Of a DNA stretch of 64,000 bases, positions 45,526 through 57,556 are shown one piece after another. Both the position numbers and the translations under genes were made by a program. This DNA is from Oscheius dolichura (lineage: Eukaryota > Nematoda > Chromadorea > Rhabditida > Rhabditidae): assembly GCA_932521035.1 (NCBI GenBank), contig OW051494.1, forward strand, positions 4,450,001-4,514,000, given 5' to 3'. The notes under the pieces were generated by a model. That model was not told the DNA's origin. It did no database searches and saw nothing but the letters and a program-made list of their open reading frames with translations. Position 1 is the first letter of the stretch; each line of letters opens with the position of its first letter.

Positions 45526-46433
45526 TTAAATAAGGCGCAAGATCCGGAAAAGGGCAAGGCTGACGGTTCCAATGACGACTGCAATTCCAATACGGAATGC
45601 CAATGGGGTCCAACTAGCTTTCAACGTTGCTGCCAGAGCATCAACCTAAGAGAGTCGCTAAATATTTTTTCAGGGAATTATAAAAAATCACAAAAACATA
45701 TGGTCGAACCTGTTGTTTTAGTTCATCAATAGTTCCATTATTGTCAATAAGTATGGTTCCACGTTTCTTTTTCTCTTCAATAGGCATCTGTGCATTTATT
45801 CTAGACAAAGCATCTTCTTCTGACAAATTATCACGCAATTTCAATCTTTCCAGCTCTTTATCTCCATCGCTAAAGGATAAAAGTATGTAAGAGAAATTGT
45901 ACAAACCAGAATATTACAATAACATTGCTTATAATTTTATCATATCCTACTTCAAAAAGTAATGGCGTATCAAAGATGATATATTGAGAACCTATAAAAA
46001 GTAAAGTCAAAGAAAGATCACTTACCAGTAATAAGATACCATAAAAACTGCTTTATCATAACCCACCGAATAGCTGGATGTGTTATCGCATTAAGTTTTT
46101 TTCTTTTCTGAATGAATGAGTTTACTTTATGAAAAATATGTCTAACCCCTGGGTTGCTAAAAACTAGTTTTCCTAATTTGTCTCTAATAAGAGCACCTCC
46201 ATTTTCATCGTCAAAGTATTCGGGACCAAATTCTGTTCGTAGTTGTTTGTATGCGGCTTCTCCGGGCCTGACCACTGAAAATATAACAGAATAAATAAAT
46301 AGAAACGTATAAAAGGCAAACCTTGTCTAGCAATGGCGTCCGCATCAATTATGGCAAAGCCTTGGTCGCTGAGCATGTTCGTAACGGTGCTTTTGCCTGT
46401 GGCTATTCCACCTGTTAGTCCAATTATCACCAT
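45526..46433 (-). CDS. DCAKD: dephospho-CoA kinase with C-terminal membrane anchor, DCAKD type
   Basis: Transfers phosphate from ATP to dephospho-CoA, the last step of coenzyme A synthesis. Starts [20 protein letters not shown], with the P-loop GGIATGKS, six bases after CTTTTACAG. It continues with [12 protein letters not shown] (CoA-site Asp), [84 protein letters not shown] and [17 protein letters not shown], all in family order. The last exon encodes a hydrophobic segment ([20 protein letters not shown]) just before the stop, so the enzyme is probably tail-anchored. AT-rich, about 235 residues, with four or five introns. Convergent with the transporter gene; the stop codons are about 75 bases apart. 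Confidence 0.93.
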
Positions 46434-47328
46434 GTTGTACTGTAAAAGGCATTGTTTGCTAACGGCTACAAACACAATGAATTCACAAGAAAACAATGAA
46501 TACATCCTAACAAATGAATTGAATGAATGAGTGAAAAAAAAGAATGATCTTTTCGACGTTTTCTATTGTATATTTGTATGCAAAAACAATCTCTGTGAAA
46601 TCATACGGGTCAAACTTCGCATTCATTTTTCATGAAGACGTCGTACAGATAAGATGAGCTGCCTAACCAAGAAATAGAACAACAGATTGTATATATTAAT
46701 ATTTTATGTGATTAACAAAAACCACTGATGACAAGGGGGTAGACGTCAGTTCCATTACAACTGGCACAAGTCTTGTTTACATTGTCCTGAACTGGGAATA
46801 CCCTCCAACATATTAGCAATATAATAATCTGCATAATCACAATGTAACCTCTGTTCACAAAGAAAACGGCGCCTTGGCTACTTACAGCAACTAAAAATCT
46901 AGGTTGCAATAACCTCAAAATACAAACACCGAATTGTGGATTTTTTAAGTGTCTCCACAAATAAATGCAATAAGGAGAGTATCAGATGTGACGCCGGCGA
47001 TGACCCCCGGGGGGCAAAATCAAGGGGATTCTACAATTTGGCAGTTGAAATGAAAACTATAAAAAGGAAGAGCCATCCCCACCCGAGGAGAAAAAGGCAC
47101 GCAGACGACAGGAACACGTCCCGAGGTAGTCGATTTTCGAGGTTTTTGCACTCAAAGGCCAAAAAATGGGGGGAACATTTTCGACAAAAAGAAAAGAAAA
47201 CACCCGGAACAGAATAAAAACCTCGTCACCGGCCACTTCACGGAGGGAGCCTGGCTCACCAAACAACGAGAGGAGAGCTGAGGTAATAATTCAAGGCCAT
47301 AAGGGGGAGGGAGACGAAGGCAGGGAGA
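46434..47328. other. intergenic region
   Basis: About 0.9 kb between the kinase start and the AF10-like stop (both minus). AT-rich on the left. A possible small spliced frame at 46755-46960 lacks an ATG and was not called. No RNA gene recognised. Confidence 0.45.
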
Positions 47329-50300
47329 CTACTTGGAGAGGCCGCCATTCTGGCCGGTTGGTCCGTTCAGCGACATCATGTTCCCGAGGAAGAGCGAGTT
47401 GGCTTGGCTTGTGTTGAAGCGGTTGGCATTCCCGATCTGGTGGAGCATCAACTGGGCCATTATGTCGTTCTGAAGTCGACAATGCAATAGAAAGAGAAGG
47501 CCAAGTTACCATAGGAAGCAGCGGGTTCTGGGGCAGGCTGAAGTTCCTCGACAGGCCCATCGGGGCCAGGGCGGCCGCTAGCCTCTCCGGACTGATGTTG
47601 GCCAGGTCCTGGACAGTTTGAGGCGGGACCGCGGAGGGCAGGCTCGCTGTGTTTTGGGATGTCGGGGTGGTGGAAATCGGAGCTGACGGAACCGGCGCAG
47701 CTGACACGGGTGGTCTAAAAGACACTTGTACTACGAGGCCACCCGGCTGCCGACCTGGACTGGGGGGTGGCGAAAGTCGGCTGGGGCATCGGAGCCACGT
47801 TGACCTGGCTCTGGCTCGGCGGCCTCTGGGCCAGTATTCTGTTGGTGGCCAGCGACCGGATCTGGTTCATCTCATCCGCAGCCGAGTGAGGCGGCACGTG
47901 GGGCGAGTGGTGCGGACTGTTTAGCTGAAGGAGAGAAATGGAAGCGGACGGGGGCAGACTGACCGTGTTGTTGTGGGGGTGGACGTGGCGCTGCGGGTGA
48001 GGAGCCTCGCTGGTCAGCGGCACGGACAACCGCGCATTCAGGGCCAGGAGATGCTCCCTCCGTTTGGTCAGGCTGATCAACTGCTCCTCCAGCCTCGAAT
48101 TCTCCTGTTTCAGTTGATGGAGACACGTCAGCAACTGAGAGACGTCGAACTGAGCCTGGATAAGGGGAGGAAGTGAGCAGGAGGGGAGTATAATTACCTG
48201 TCCCATCAGGAGCTGCGCCCCCTGGTCCCACTGCCGTTCGAGGAGGGCCTCCATCGACGCAGGCAGGTTGTTCTCCCGGCTCGTCGACGGACTGCTGCCT
48301 ACCGCGTGGGAGTTACTGGTACTCGGCGCATTGGGAACTGAATGGATAGGGTGAGAATAGAAGGGGAGAATCGGGCACCTGGGTGGTAGACTCTCGTCGT
48401 CTCGTGGTGCGGCTCGTGGGCAGTTGAGGTCGAGGGCTGGGCAACGACCTGGGTCGCCCTCCTCTCGGCTTCAGATCTCCCGGCAACTCGTTCCCTTTGA
48501 AAGTCCGAGACGGTCTCCGAGACGACCGGGCCCACGGCGTCCAAAAGAGCCTGGAACTCATCAATTTCTCCAGACTGAAAGAGTCAAATTTCTGCACTAG
48601 GGAAGATGGCCACGCAACACGACACTCCGGGAACAAAACGGCTAAATCGGTCAGGAGACTGACCTTCATATTGTTGGGCTTCTTGTGGTTCACACGGGGC
48701 TTCTTCGCCTTGTCCATGGCCTCCAATGATTTTGGCAGGAGCTCTCTCGGCCTTTTAACTAAAGAGATGCCAAATAAGAAAAGGGGGCGAGGAACTAACC
48801 GGCAATGGCAGCCCTGGATACGGAGGGGGTCATCGCGTGGCTGGGGTAGACGCCGTCGGCCGTGACGTCGACGTGTCCGTTCCTCTCGTGTACAGGGATG
48901 ACTCCCACGGGCTCGGCTAATCGATTGTGGTTCTGACCCATGGTCATCAGGGCGTTGAGGGAACTCGAGGAGTTAGCTGTTCCGTTGACCGCCTTCATTT
49001 CAACCTTCACCCCCACGAGATTCTAAGAGAGGGATAATAGAGGAAAAGGAAGCCGGATACCTGGGGAGTGGAGAGGGGAGGAGTAGAGTCGAGGGCGACC
49101 GAGGAGCGGCTCGACGTCGTCAGCGGGGGACTGAAGTTGTTCACCAGATGTCCATCTTCAGCAGTTGACAGACCCAAGACAGTATTTATTGTTTCTGGTC
49201 TGAAGAGAGGGGGCTTGGGGTGCAGGGAGGGGCAGTGCTACCTGTGGATCGGATCGACGAGCATATGTCCGCTGTTGTTACTGTTCGGCGGCGTCGGCTG
49301 GTCAACAACCGACCGGGCTAGGGGAGGTACAGCCTTGATGGATGGATCAGCGATCTGAAAAGGAGACTCGAACGGATCAATAGAGGGCGAGAAAGCGCCG
49401 GCCGCTTATCACCCGGTTCATCGAACAGGAGAGAAAAAGTCGAACTAATCAACGCAAATAGGGCAAGTGGAGACTATCCATCAAAGGGGAACACCAGGGG
49501 TAATTGTCATCGATCTCGGGGGTCAGAGGGGCAGGCGAAGATCGGATGTCAATTGGAAGGGGCCAGAATCGATACTTGGCAGGACAACAAACGAGTTGCG
49601 TCACGTGGAAGTGACGTCGAGGGGGCAACCTGATTTGTGGAGACGAGTGGTCAGCCAGCTTGTAGCCGCCCCCCTCGTGGGAAATGGGATGCGACACGAA
49701 ACGAATGGATTGATTGAAAAGTCAACAAGGAGGCCGGGGGCTCACTTACTACCGGCCATCCCTCGCGATTCGATCGATGCCCGGTCACAACCAAGTTGCA
49801 CAACCGGCGCTCCACTCCTCGCCGTGTGTGAAAAGGCGGCCATCGGCGCTATCGAGAGCCAATACGAGCCGACATTATTGATTTTATTACGCACATTGTT
49901 GGCCTCCGACCTGAATTATGGCCCCACCCTCGACGGAATAACACACAGTTGGGGGAAGGGGGCATTGATCGGTGATATGTAATAGCATCGGGCAGAGGTG
50001 TCTCCCCACGAAGAAGAAGTGCTACTTTGATAAGATAAAATTATTTTCAAGGACATCATTTTTGGCTGTTCGCCAAAACGTACACAAGCGGGCGAGAGAG
50101 GGGCTGACAACCGGTCGGCCGGGGGTCAGACCATTGCTCCCCTACAAAATGGATCGATCTCCTTCGCCTGGGTGGCAGAGGGGGATCAGAGAGTTACTGA
50201 CACTTCCTCGGGTCATTCGAGGGCCTAGTGGCGAGAAAAGAACCGGAAGAGGAAGAGGAGATGGGGGGAAGAACTGAGCAAAGGGCACCCCCGGTAATTA

Positions 50301-52006
50301 ATCAGCTGTTACGGAAAAAACCATAGAGAGAAGGCGGGGGATAATCTCCGCATGGAGATTATCATAATCGGGGGAAGGAGACACACAAAAACGGGGACGG
50401 GGGAGCCGCGGAGACGAGCGGGATGTGTTAAAAAGAGAATGTGTGTGTGTGTTGGGTGGGATGGCGTGGTAGTGGTTCGCGTATATTGAGAATGGCGAGG
50501 CAGCCAGTCAGCCAGCCAAGCGGCCTCGCCATCGATCGACCCTTTGCGCGCACAACGACCACCCCACACCACCAGCATAGCCGGCCCTCCATTCGGGACA
50601 ACTTGCAACAATGGGGGGGGGGGGGGGCCTGGGCACGGGATCCATTTCCCTCCTCTCGTCCTCCCCTCCTCCTCCTCCTCTTCCTCCCCCCGTTTAATTC
50701 GAGAAGGACTCACCCCTTTTTTAATGTGTTGATGGCAGAATCCACAATATTTGACCGTTTTGCTAATGCCCGTCTCCTCGCATAAAAGGCCCTTCTGCTG
50801 GGCGCACGTCACGTGAAAGTATTTCTGAAATTGACGGGTAAAACGGACGGGCGGACACCAAAAAGATATCAAAAGTTCAAAGAGCGAACCTTACAAGCCG
50901 GTCTGTGACACTCCATGCAGGCGCCCATCTTCCCTTTCTGACTGCTCTCCGCGCAAAGGTAACAGGACCGATCGAATCTGGAGGAGGCCGTTGGCTATTT
51001 CTGGAGGGGGACTACCTTTCCTGGGGGATCTCCGACAAGATGACGGGGTCCATGGTGTGGACATCGCCGAAACGGGCCTCGGGGATGTACAGGGCGCAGA
51101 CAACATGGGCCCAACCTGGAATTCTCGTGTTCGGGGAGGACGGGTAGGGAAAGGGACAGGCCGAACAGAAACACTACCTCCGGTTTCGGTTCTCTTGAGG
51201 GCTCCGTCGCCTAGGGGACAGAGCTCGCAACGGAACGGCTTCGATTTTCCGTTGAGACCGTTCACACGGGAGTCGAAGGACGTGGAGACCCGACACTTCT
51301 CGCAGAACCACTCGCCGTCGGGCACCTCCTGGATACCGTAGCAGCCTGAAACGGGCCACCGGTGACGGGGATAGGGGACAGGGGACGAACCCTGGTGGAC
51401 AGCCACCTCGCAGCCCGGTCCGTCACAATATATTAGGGGGTTGTCATGCCAGCCCATCTCGTCTGAGCATACGCAACAGCCGCCCACCATTTCTTTCATC
51501 GTGATACCTGAAATCCGTCAAATTATGATCGATAGACTCTCTTCTTGGACTTACCTTAAAAAATTTAAAAGACGCGGTATTAGATAGAAAAAATGTGGAA
51601 ATCCTCGGAAAATGATGAAGCATCACTGGGGAGACGAGCTCAGAGAGACATCCAATATCGGGGCGAGGAAGTGTACTGAAAGGGGCCGACTTCGGGGAAG
51701 ATAGAAAAGAGGAAAAATATAAGCAAATCAATGAATATCTGTGACGGGAGAGAGCTGATAAGACAGTAAACGAGTGTCCGAGAAGGGCCGCGCGCGCAAC
51801 TGACGCCTGTGACAGGAACTCTCCCCCACCAAAGGATAACACCAGATACTGTATTATTTTAGTCGTCGCTCGAGAGACACAGGAGCCCCCTTCCCCTAAA
51901 AAGTCGAGTGCTCGTGGAAATGGGCCTCGTCTAATACGAAACACGTACCGTACCCGCCAAGCCAGTAAAGCGGAGGAGGATCAATAAGCGATTGGGCGTC
52001 TTCCAT
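47329..52006 (-). CDS. MLLT10: AF10/AF17 (ZFP-1) chromatin reader with PHD-Zn knuckle-PHD and leucine zipper
   Basis: Nuclear protein that reads unmodified histone H3 and recruits the DOT1L H3K79 methyltransferase; ZFP-1 is the worm member. The first exon (MEDAQSLIDPPPLYWLGGY) joins in phase across about 430 bases to GITMKEMVGGCCVCSDEMG. The PZP module follows: NPLIYCDGPGCEVAVHQGCY, DGEWFCEKC, FRCELCPLGDGALKRT, GGWAHVVCALYIPEARFGDV, SCYLCAESSQKGKMGACMEC, YFHVTCAQQKGLLCEE and YCGFCHQHIKK. After an intron of about 1.35 kb come disordered exons. The octapeptide motif and leucine zipper that bind DOT1L are near 48100-48250: MEALLERQWDQGAQLLMG and LHQLKQENSRLEEQLISL. The end is MMSLNGPTGQNGGLSK. 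Roughly 800 residues. The start could instead be the Met at 51499. Confidence 0.92.
50341..50362. repeat. perfect short hairpin, 9-base arms
   Basis: ATAATCTCC and its exact complement GGAGATTAT flank a four-base loop, inside the long AF10-like intron. It could form a small stem-loop in RNA or DNA; possibly chance. Confidence 0.6.
50613..50627 (+). repeat. 15-base G tract in the AF10-like intron
   Basis: Uninterrupted run of G followed by CCTGGGC. Potential G-quadruplex or unstable homopolymer. Confidence 0.85.
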
Positions 52007-53457
52007 GGGGGAACACAAGAAGGACAGAACCGGAACAGGAGGCACAACAAATCGATGGGGAAAGGACGAATTCGGAGAATATTATGATAGCAGGCGAGAC
52101 AGGGTCAACGCGATACGGCTCGTTGTAATAACTTTATGCCCAGGCGGCCTTCTCGGTGACCTGCACCCCTTTTCTGTACGGTTTCCTCAGAAAAAAAGGG
52201 GGGGAAGGGGGAATAGGGAGAAGAGAACAGCTGTAGACCGGGGGACGCGCTTTCCCGTGAATAAACGTGACCTCAATAGTTGGATCCATCGATTTTTCGC
52301 GTCTAAAAAGGCAAATATCGGACTACTCGGAGCAGGCGGACGGAATCCACTGGGGTGAAAGGGAATATACGTGACATTTGCCCTCATTGTGGAAAATCAA
52401 TGGCCACTCAACAAACAGACCCATGTTCCCTTTCCCCCGGAGGCTAACGATCTAGGATATTAGAAGAAATAAACAGGAGAAAAGAAGCGCCGAGGAGGAG
52501 GAGGAGGAGCGATGTTCGTGGGTCCCATTGGGAAGCAAAGTGGCCGAAAATCAATAGTGGGGGACTCTGGGTGGCCGGGCGCGTCTCTGTGTTGGCGCTC
52601 TACATATCGCAGAGGGGCAACTCGGCCCGATAAATTGGCCGGCCGTCTACTTAGCGCTCGACGGGACTCGCTCGGGAGGACGCCTTCTACCGTAATCTCC
52701 CTTATCTTCCCTTTTCTCCTTGAAATTACCTACAACTTGTCCTCCTCGTCCCTCTACGGCTACTACCCTCAAAAACAGCCTCCTTTCCAGCTTTTACGAG
52801 CCTTTTCCATGTCAATTCGATAATTTTCTAGACAAGAAAGTACAGGGTGACGTAAGAGGAGGTTGTTTGGGGACTGCATATCGATTGCGGCGCTTGTTTT
52901 GATATGGAGGAGACGAGGAGGTGTGTACCCGTGACGGGTCTACAGTAGGGAGAGAATTGATCTATTTGCCCGTCGACTATACACCCAGAAGGCCTCCTTT
53001 GTGCCTTCGGATACGGCTCCCGATTACCAAAGATTTCGCAAACATCCGCCCCCACAGGACGTCTGCGCGACTGACCATTACCCAGTCGGAACATACGTAC
53101 GCCCCTTCTCGAAGGCTTCTCCCGGCATAACGGAGGATATGGCATGCCCGGGGGGAGGACGAAGCAGACGTGACCAGGTGAAGACAAGGGATGAGAGAGG
53201 GCAGTGGAGGGAAGAGGAATCGATAGGAGGGATTGTCCTTTTGTGGGAGGAGGTACAATGGAGATGGGTGTAAACAGGTATTAAGTAGATTCCCCTGGGA
53301 GGACGTCAGGCCCTCGGAGGAGGCCGTCGACTGTACCGTATTCTGAACATTGATTGGGATGAGTCAGTGCACTGGGAGTAATCCGCCGTGATCCGGTGCC
53401 CCTCCAACATATTTCCCGACGTCTATCCCTCCGTTGGTTTCCTTTCCTCCCCGGCAG
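52007..53457. other. divergent intergenic region
   Basis: About 1.45 kb between the head-to-head AF10-like and sulfotransferase genes. The open frames are short, overlapping and unrecognised. Probably holds both promoters. Confidence 0.45.
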
Positions 53458-54651
53458 ATGCAGCCTCGAATCATGTCGACCCTCCTTCTGGCCCTGTGTG
53501 GCATCTCCCTCATGTACCTCACCTCGAGGGGCATTGTCTTTGCGAGGAACTTCTTCCACGAGAAGACCGTCCAAGCGACGAGGGACATCGCCGAGAAGTT
53601 GCTCAGTTTGTTTCTCGTCCCCTCTATCCATTTCATACCTTCAGAGAATCTCTCGTTGACCTTCCCCAAACCAGAAGGCACCGCGATCTCTCCGGCGTTC
53701 TGTAAACCAGGCAAGGGAAGTGACTGCGTAGCTCCATTCGGGGTCTTCATGACCAAATACAGGGTAAGTTTGGCGATATTTCAAGGACTCGGCCATCCAG
53801 GTAGCTCCGAAGTACGGTCTGTCGGCCTGTGTCATCGAGAAGTCCATGTCTACCGTGTTGGCCGGCCTTCTTTGTTACTTGTACGACCCGGTGGGGTTCA
53901 AAAAGGAAAACAGGAGCATTGCGTCGGACCCATACCAGGACAGGTATCTCCTGTGCCCTCATTCAAATCCGTCATAGGTTCTGCAAGAATAAAAACGAGT
54001 ACTCGAGTCTAAAGGAAGTTTCGAGCAGGCTGGGTAAGGGGATGAGTCTGTTCACCGTGGTCAGAGACCCAATCGAGCGGTTTATTAGCGGATTTACGGA
54101 CAAGTGTATCCTGGAGGCGCCGAAGTTCAAAGGCCCGCAATGCTACGGCTGCGAGGGGAATGTTACCTGCTTCGTGGAGAAGCAGTACGCCCGGATGATG
54201 AACTACGTGTCCGGACAGAGCAGGGCAGTCGGCTACGAGGACATCCACTTCAATCCGCAGTCGTGGTCAGCTCATCCTCCCCTCCTGTACCCCGTCTTCC
54301 CCTTCAGGTACTGCAGCTTTAGACATCGGCTCAGTGCCTTCCAAATAGTCAAGTACCGGACGGGAGAGGACGGCCTCCTGATGATCGGGGAGATACTGGA
54401 TGTGTTGAGGAGGGCCGGGGTGGAGAAGAGACACCTCGGCGTGATCAAGAAGGACATCACCAGTGGGTCACCTCACTAGCCGACAACCCTGTTTAGGCTC
54501 CCAGACTCCTCACAGCACGAAGGAGACGACGGACCGGAAAATCCTGGAGAAGCAGATCCGATCCGACGGCCATGTGATGGACCTCCTCGTCAAGATGTTT
54601 TATTATGATTTTGTATTTTTTGGCTTTGATTTACCGCTACTTCCAAATTAA
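53458..54651 (+). CDS. nematode-type carbohydrate (chondroitin) sulfotransferase
   Basis: Golgi type II membrane enzyme of the Sulfotransfer_2 group, which transfers sulfate from PAPS to glycans. Starts MQPRIMSTLLLALCGISLMY, a signal anchor, right after CCCCGGCAG. The 5' PAPS-binding region is KYGLSACVIEKSMSTVLAGL. The 3' phosphate-binding region is SLFTVVRDPIERFISGF, which includes the RDP-x3-R-F-x-S motif. Then come the Cys motif CYGCEGNVTCFVEKQYARM, YEDIHFNPQSW, a basic RYCSFRHRL segment and FQIVKYRTGEDGLLMIGEI. It ends YYDFVFFGFDLPLLPN. About 330 residues, seven exons. The CYGC-x3-x-CF block is the form I know from the expanded nematode subfamily, which supports the organism call. The exact glycan acceptor cannot be predicted. 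Confidence 0.88.
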
Positions 54652-55071
54652 AATGGAACTATCCGGAACCTGGGTTACTGTAGAATAGGAGAAGATGTCA
54701 TTTGGAATATCCTCGTCCGTCCTATCTGCTATATTCAATCCATTCTGCTAATCTGCAAAGAGCTACAACGACCAGATCTCTTCTTACTGCCGGTTGGTTT
54801 GCCTGTAAGGCTTTTTGAGTTGTTCCAATTAAAGGAGTTCATCCTGCTCGCCAATCTATATTGGCCCTGTGAATGCATCCGGCAGTATTTCGACTTTTCT
54901 GCTCGATATCTCCCTTTTACTTGGCAGTTCCCACACATTATGTACAGTTCATTGTCTAGAGACCGGCGTGAGACGTGAAATGGAAAGGTGTGACTTAGAT
55001 TTAAAAGAAGAAAAAGGATGGGGATATGTTATGGACAGAGAGAGAAGGAGGCGGGAAGGGAGTGGACAGAA
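54652..55071. other. convergent intergenic region
   Basis: About 420 bases between the stop codons of the sulfotransferase (plus) and the zinc-finger gene (minus). One 67-codon minus-strand frame looks like chance. Nothing else seen. Confidence 0.45.
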
Positions 55072-55973
55072 TTAGGACGAGTAGATCTCGTTGGGGTAGT
55101 GGACGGGCACAATGGGCGGCTGGGGACCATCCCAGAAACGGGTGTTAATATCCATAGCCATATCGGAGATCATCTGAAAAGGGGGACACTGTCATCTGGA
55201 GGGGAGGATAGGTACCTGGTTGATTGCTTTGAGACTGTTGGCGGCCGTGTCAATGCGGTGGTTGAGGAATTTGTTCATGGAGGAGAGGTCGAAGGCGTCC
55301 TGTCGACGGCTTTGCGATCCCTGCCCGGAGGAGCCGAGAGAATCCTAAAGAGAAGATATTAAAGTAGAGGGGATGCACTCACCCCGGAGGAGGAGGATGG
55401 CCCGTCGTCGCTGTCTTCGTGGCTTCTCTTCTGCAGGTTGTTGTTCTTCTTGCGGTGCTTCGTGTCCTCGTGGGATGTCTCGGCGCAGTCGCACGTGCCA
55501 CAGTGCTCCAGACAGTACGTCACGTGGTAGCTGCTGCAGTTCATTTCATCGGCCGTTCCCTTCTGCCCACTCACCTATCCATTTTCTCGACGATGTGGAC
55601 AAAGGCCGTACAGGAGATGACTGACTCGTTCGAGTCCATCTCCTCGGTTTCCAGGCGGCGTCGTTTCGGCTGGGGAGTGGACTTTCGATGGCATAGGATG
55701 TAAAATTGCTAAAATGTGAATGGTGTCCTGCCCAGGGACAAACTGTACCGTGTCGTCTTCTGCTTTTTCCTCGTCCGATCCCAACACGCCGCCCTCGCTG
55801 CGTCCTTCCTCAATACGGTTCAACCAGTGCTCGAGTTCCTGCCCAGTGGCAAATTCCTTCTCCTCCATGAGATCTCTGGCCTCGTGGTACTCCTCCATGT
55901 GCTGGCAGAGCTGTTCGGGCCCCTTCATCGGGGCCGCTCTACAGTACGGGCAGACGAAAGAAATGTTAGACAT
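55072..55973 (-). CDS. C2H2 zinc-finger protein with transposase-accessory-like domain
   Basis: About 245 residues, five exons. Starts MSNISFVCPYCRAAPMKGPE directly after CGTTTTGCAG. It has one finger (C-x2-C-x13-H-x4-H) and then an acidic stretch with EFATGQELEHWLNRIEEG. Next is QFYILCHRKSTPQPKRRRLE, ending in SCTAFVHIVEKMDR, and a Cys/His-rich segment SSYHVTYCLEHCGTCDCAE. This order (aromatic/Glu-rich lead-in, FY-LC-R, basic patch, C-AFV, V-YC-EH-G) resembles the domain next to the finger in MULE/FLYWCH-like transposon-derived proteins; that reading is inferred. The C terminus has an amphipathic helix (NKFLNHRIDTAANSLKAIN) and ends PVHYPNEIYSS. Possible transcription factor or domesticated element. 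An in-frame Met seven codons upstream is an alternative start. Confidence 0.65.
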
Positions 55974-57210
55974 CTGCAAAACGAAGTTGCACAACTAAGA
56001 CAAAGAGTCGTAGGCGGGTTCGTTGTTTATTCAACTGCCAAAGAAACGAGCCCACGGGGTGGGGGAGAGTGCCTACAATAGAGTACCCCGGAAGACGGTA
56101 TAGGGAAGGAAGAGGAACGGGTATAGGTTGAGAGGGGGACTAGAAAGAGGCAGGGTCGGCGGGGAATGCGAGTTGCTAGGCAATGAAAGTGGGCCGTCGC
56201 TCTCCTTCTCTGCAGGGAAGGGCTTTGCAAAGAACACTCTGCAACGGAACAGAATGCAGATAAAGAGACAGATCTATGACCAGCTGGGGGTCTGTCACCC
56301 AAGAGCGTGCACGGGTAGTCATGACAGTGCCCTGCGGTTGTGTAACAGGCGCACTTGCAGGGGAGAGGAAGTGCATTCGGCAGCCAGACGCTTGAAAAGT
56401 TCGGATGACGTTGTTGTTTGGGAAGGAGGGGACTTGATAAGCCTGTTTACCTGGTGGCCACAAACATTTTGGGGGAGTACGAGCTCGTGCGGGAGGGTGT
56501 AACATGCCCTCGGAGATCAGCTGCCCCCAAAGTGCAGCCGTTGGAAGGGATCCGAAAAGGTGCGCGGGCCGAACCGGCGAGACCAGAATGTGAGGTAAAT
56601 AGAAGAAACAGTCAGACATGAACCGGGACAACTTGGGACAACCCGGCTGATGAGGGGGAAATATCACGCGAGGCAGTCTCCTACGGTCAACATCCATCGG
56701 AGCATGTTGTGCACATTGGTAATTACCGAAAGATCAGACGGAAACTAGGGTGGAGGAGAGGAATCTGTCCTGGCAGACGCAGACCAAAACAGCTATGTCT
56801 GTGCAACCAGTCGCGGGAATAGACGACGATCGCCTGCATAAACTAGTGGTTTAATCTGCCCCATAAGAGGAGGACAGCGATCGAGGGGAGGAGGACTCTG
56901 CTGGGCCCCTGGTAAACAACTTATCCCCCACCCTTCCTCCCGGGATAAGTGAAGCCCTTACTAAAAATAGCGAAAATCGATGCGGGACAGCGTTTGAAAA
57001 GGGAAAGGGTGAGTCAGGGAAAAGAGAAAGCTGTTTGCTGGGCGTGTTCGACGCTTCATAAAAAGAGATGGAAAAAGTGGCAAAGCAGGGGACGGGGGGT
57101 ATCTCGGGGAGGACATGAGACGACACTACTTTACAGTACCGACTGGTGTTCCCACGCCGCGACTCCTTTGAAACCGAAAAAGACAGGGATACCGTTGGGG
57201 GAGGGGGCTA
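55974..57210. other. intergenic region upstream of the zinc-finger gene
   Basis: About 1.2 kb. Open frames on both strands are Arg/Ser/Pro-rich and unrecognised. It ends at the left tip of the foldback element. No RNA gene seen. Confidence 0.4.
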
Positions 57211-57382
57211 ACAAGGGAACCTTTTTAGTTTAAGGTGGACTCGTGAAGGGGGACCTATATCATTCGATAGAGCGTCAAAAGTTATGCTAGAAACCGTTTT
57301 CCATTTCGTATTTTGTGTGTTAAATTTGTCAAAACTGGTTTTCGCCATTGTATACTAGTGATCGCAGAGAATAAAATGTGAA
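57211..57382 (+). repeat. left arm of the inverted repeat
   Basis: Pairs with 57557-57764 on the opposite strand. The arms differ by scattered substitutions plus one block of about 38 bases present only on the right. Confidence 0.85.
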
Positions 57383-57556
57383 GCAGTGGTCGAGAGGGTA
57401 ACGAACTCGCTTTGAAAACTTCTGCTTTTTTTCTGGTGTGGTTCGGGTCTCCTTTGGAGTAATAGTCGTTTGTTTTTTTTATTTTCATGGGAAAAACGAG
57501 CTTCGATGGATAATTGTGGTCAACTGATGTCCAGCAAGAGTTTGCAGTCATATTCA

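Noticed and set aside
46755-46960. Possible two-exon small protein on the minus strand
   Set aside because: The intron joins in phase, but there is no ATG (only TTG) and no upstream exon was found.
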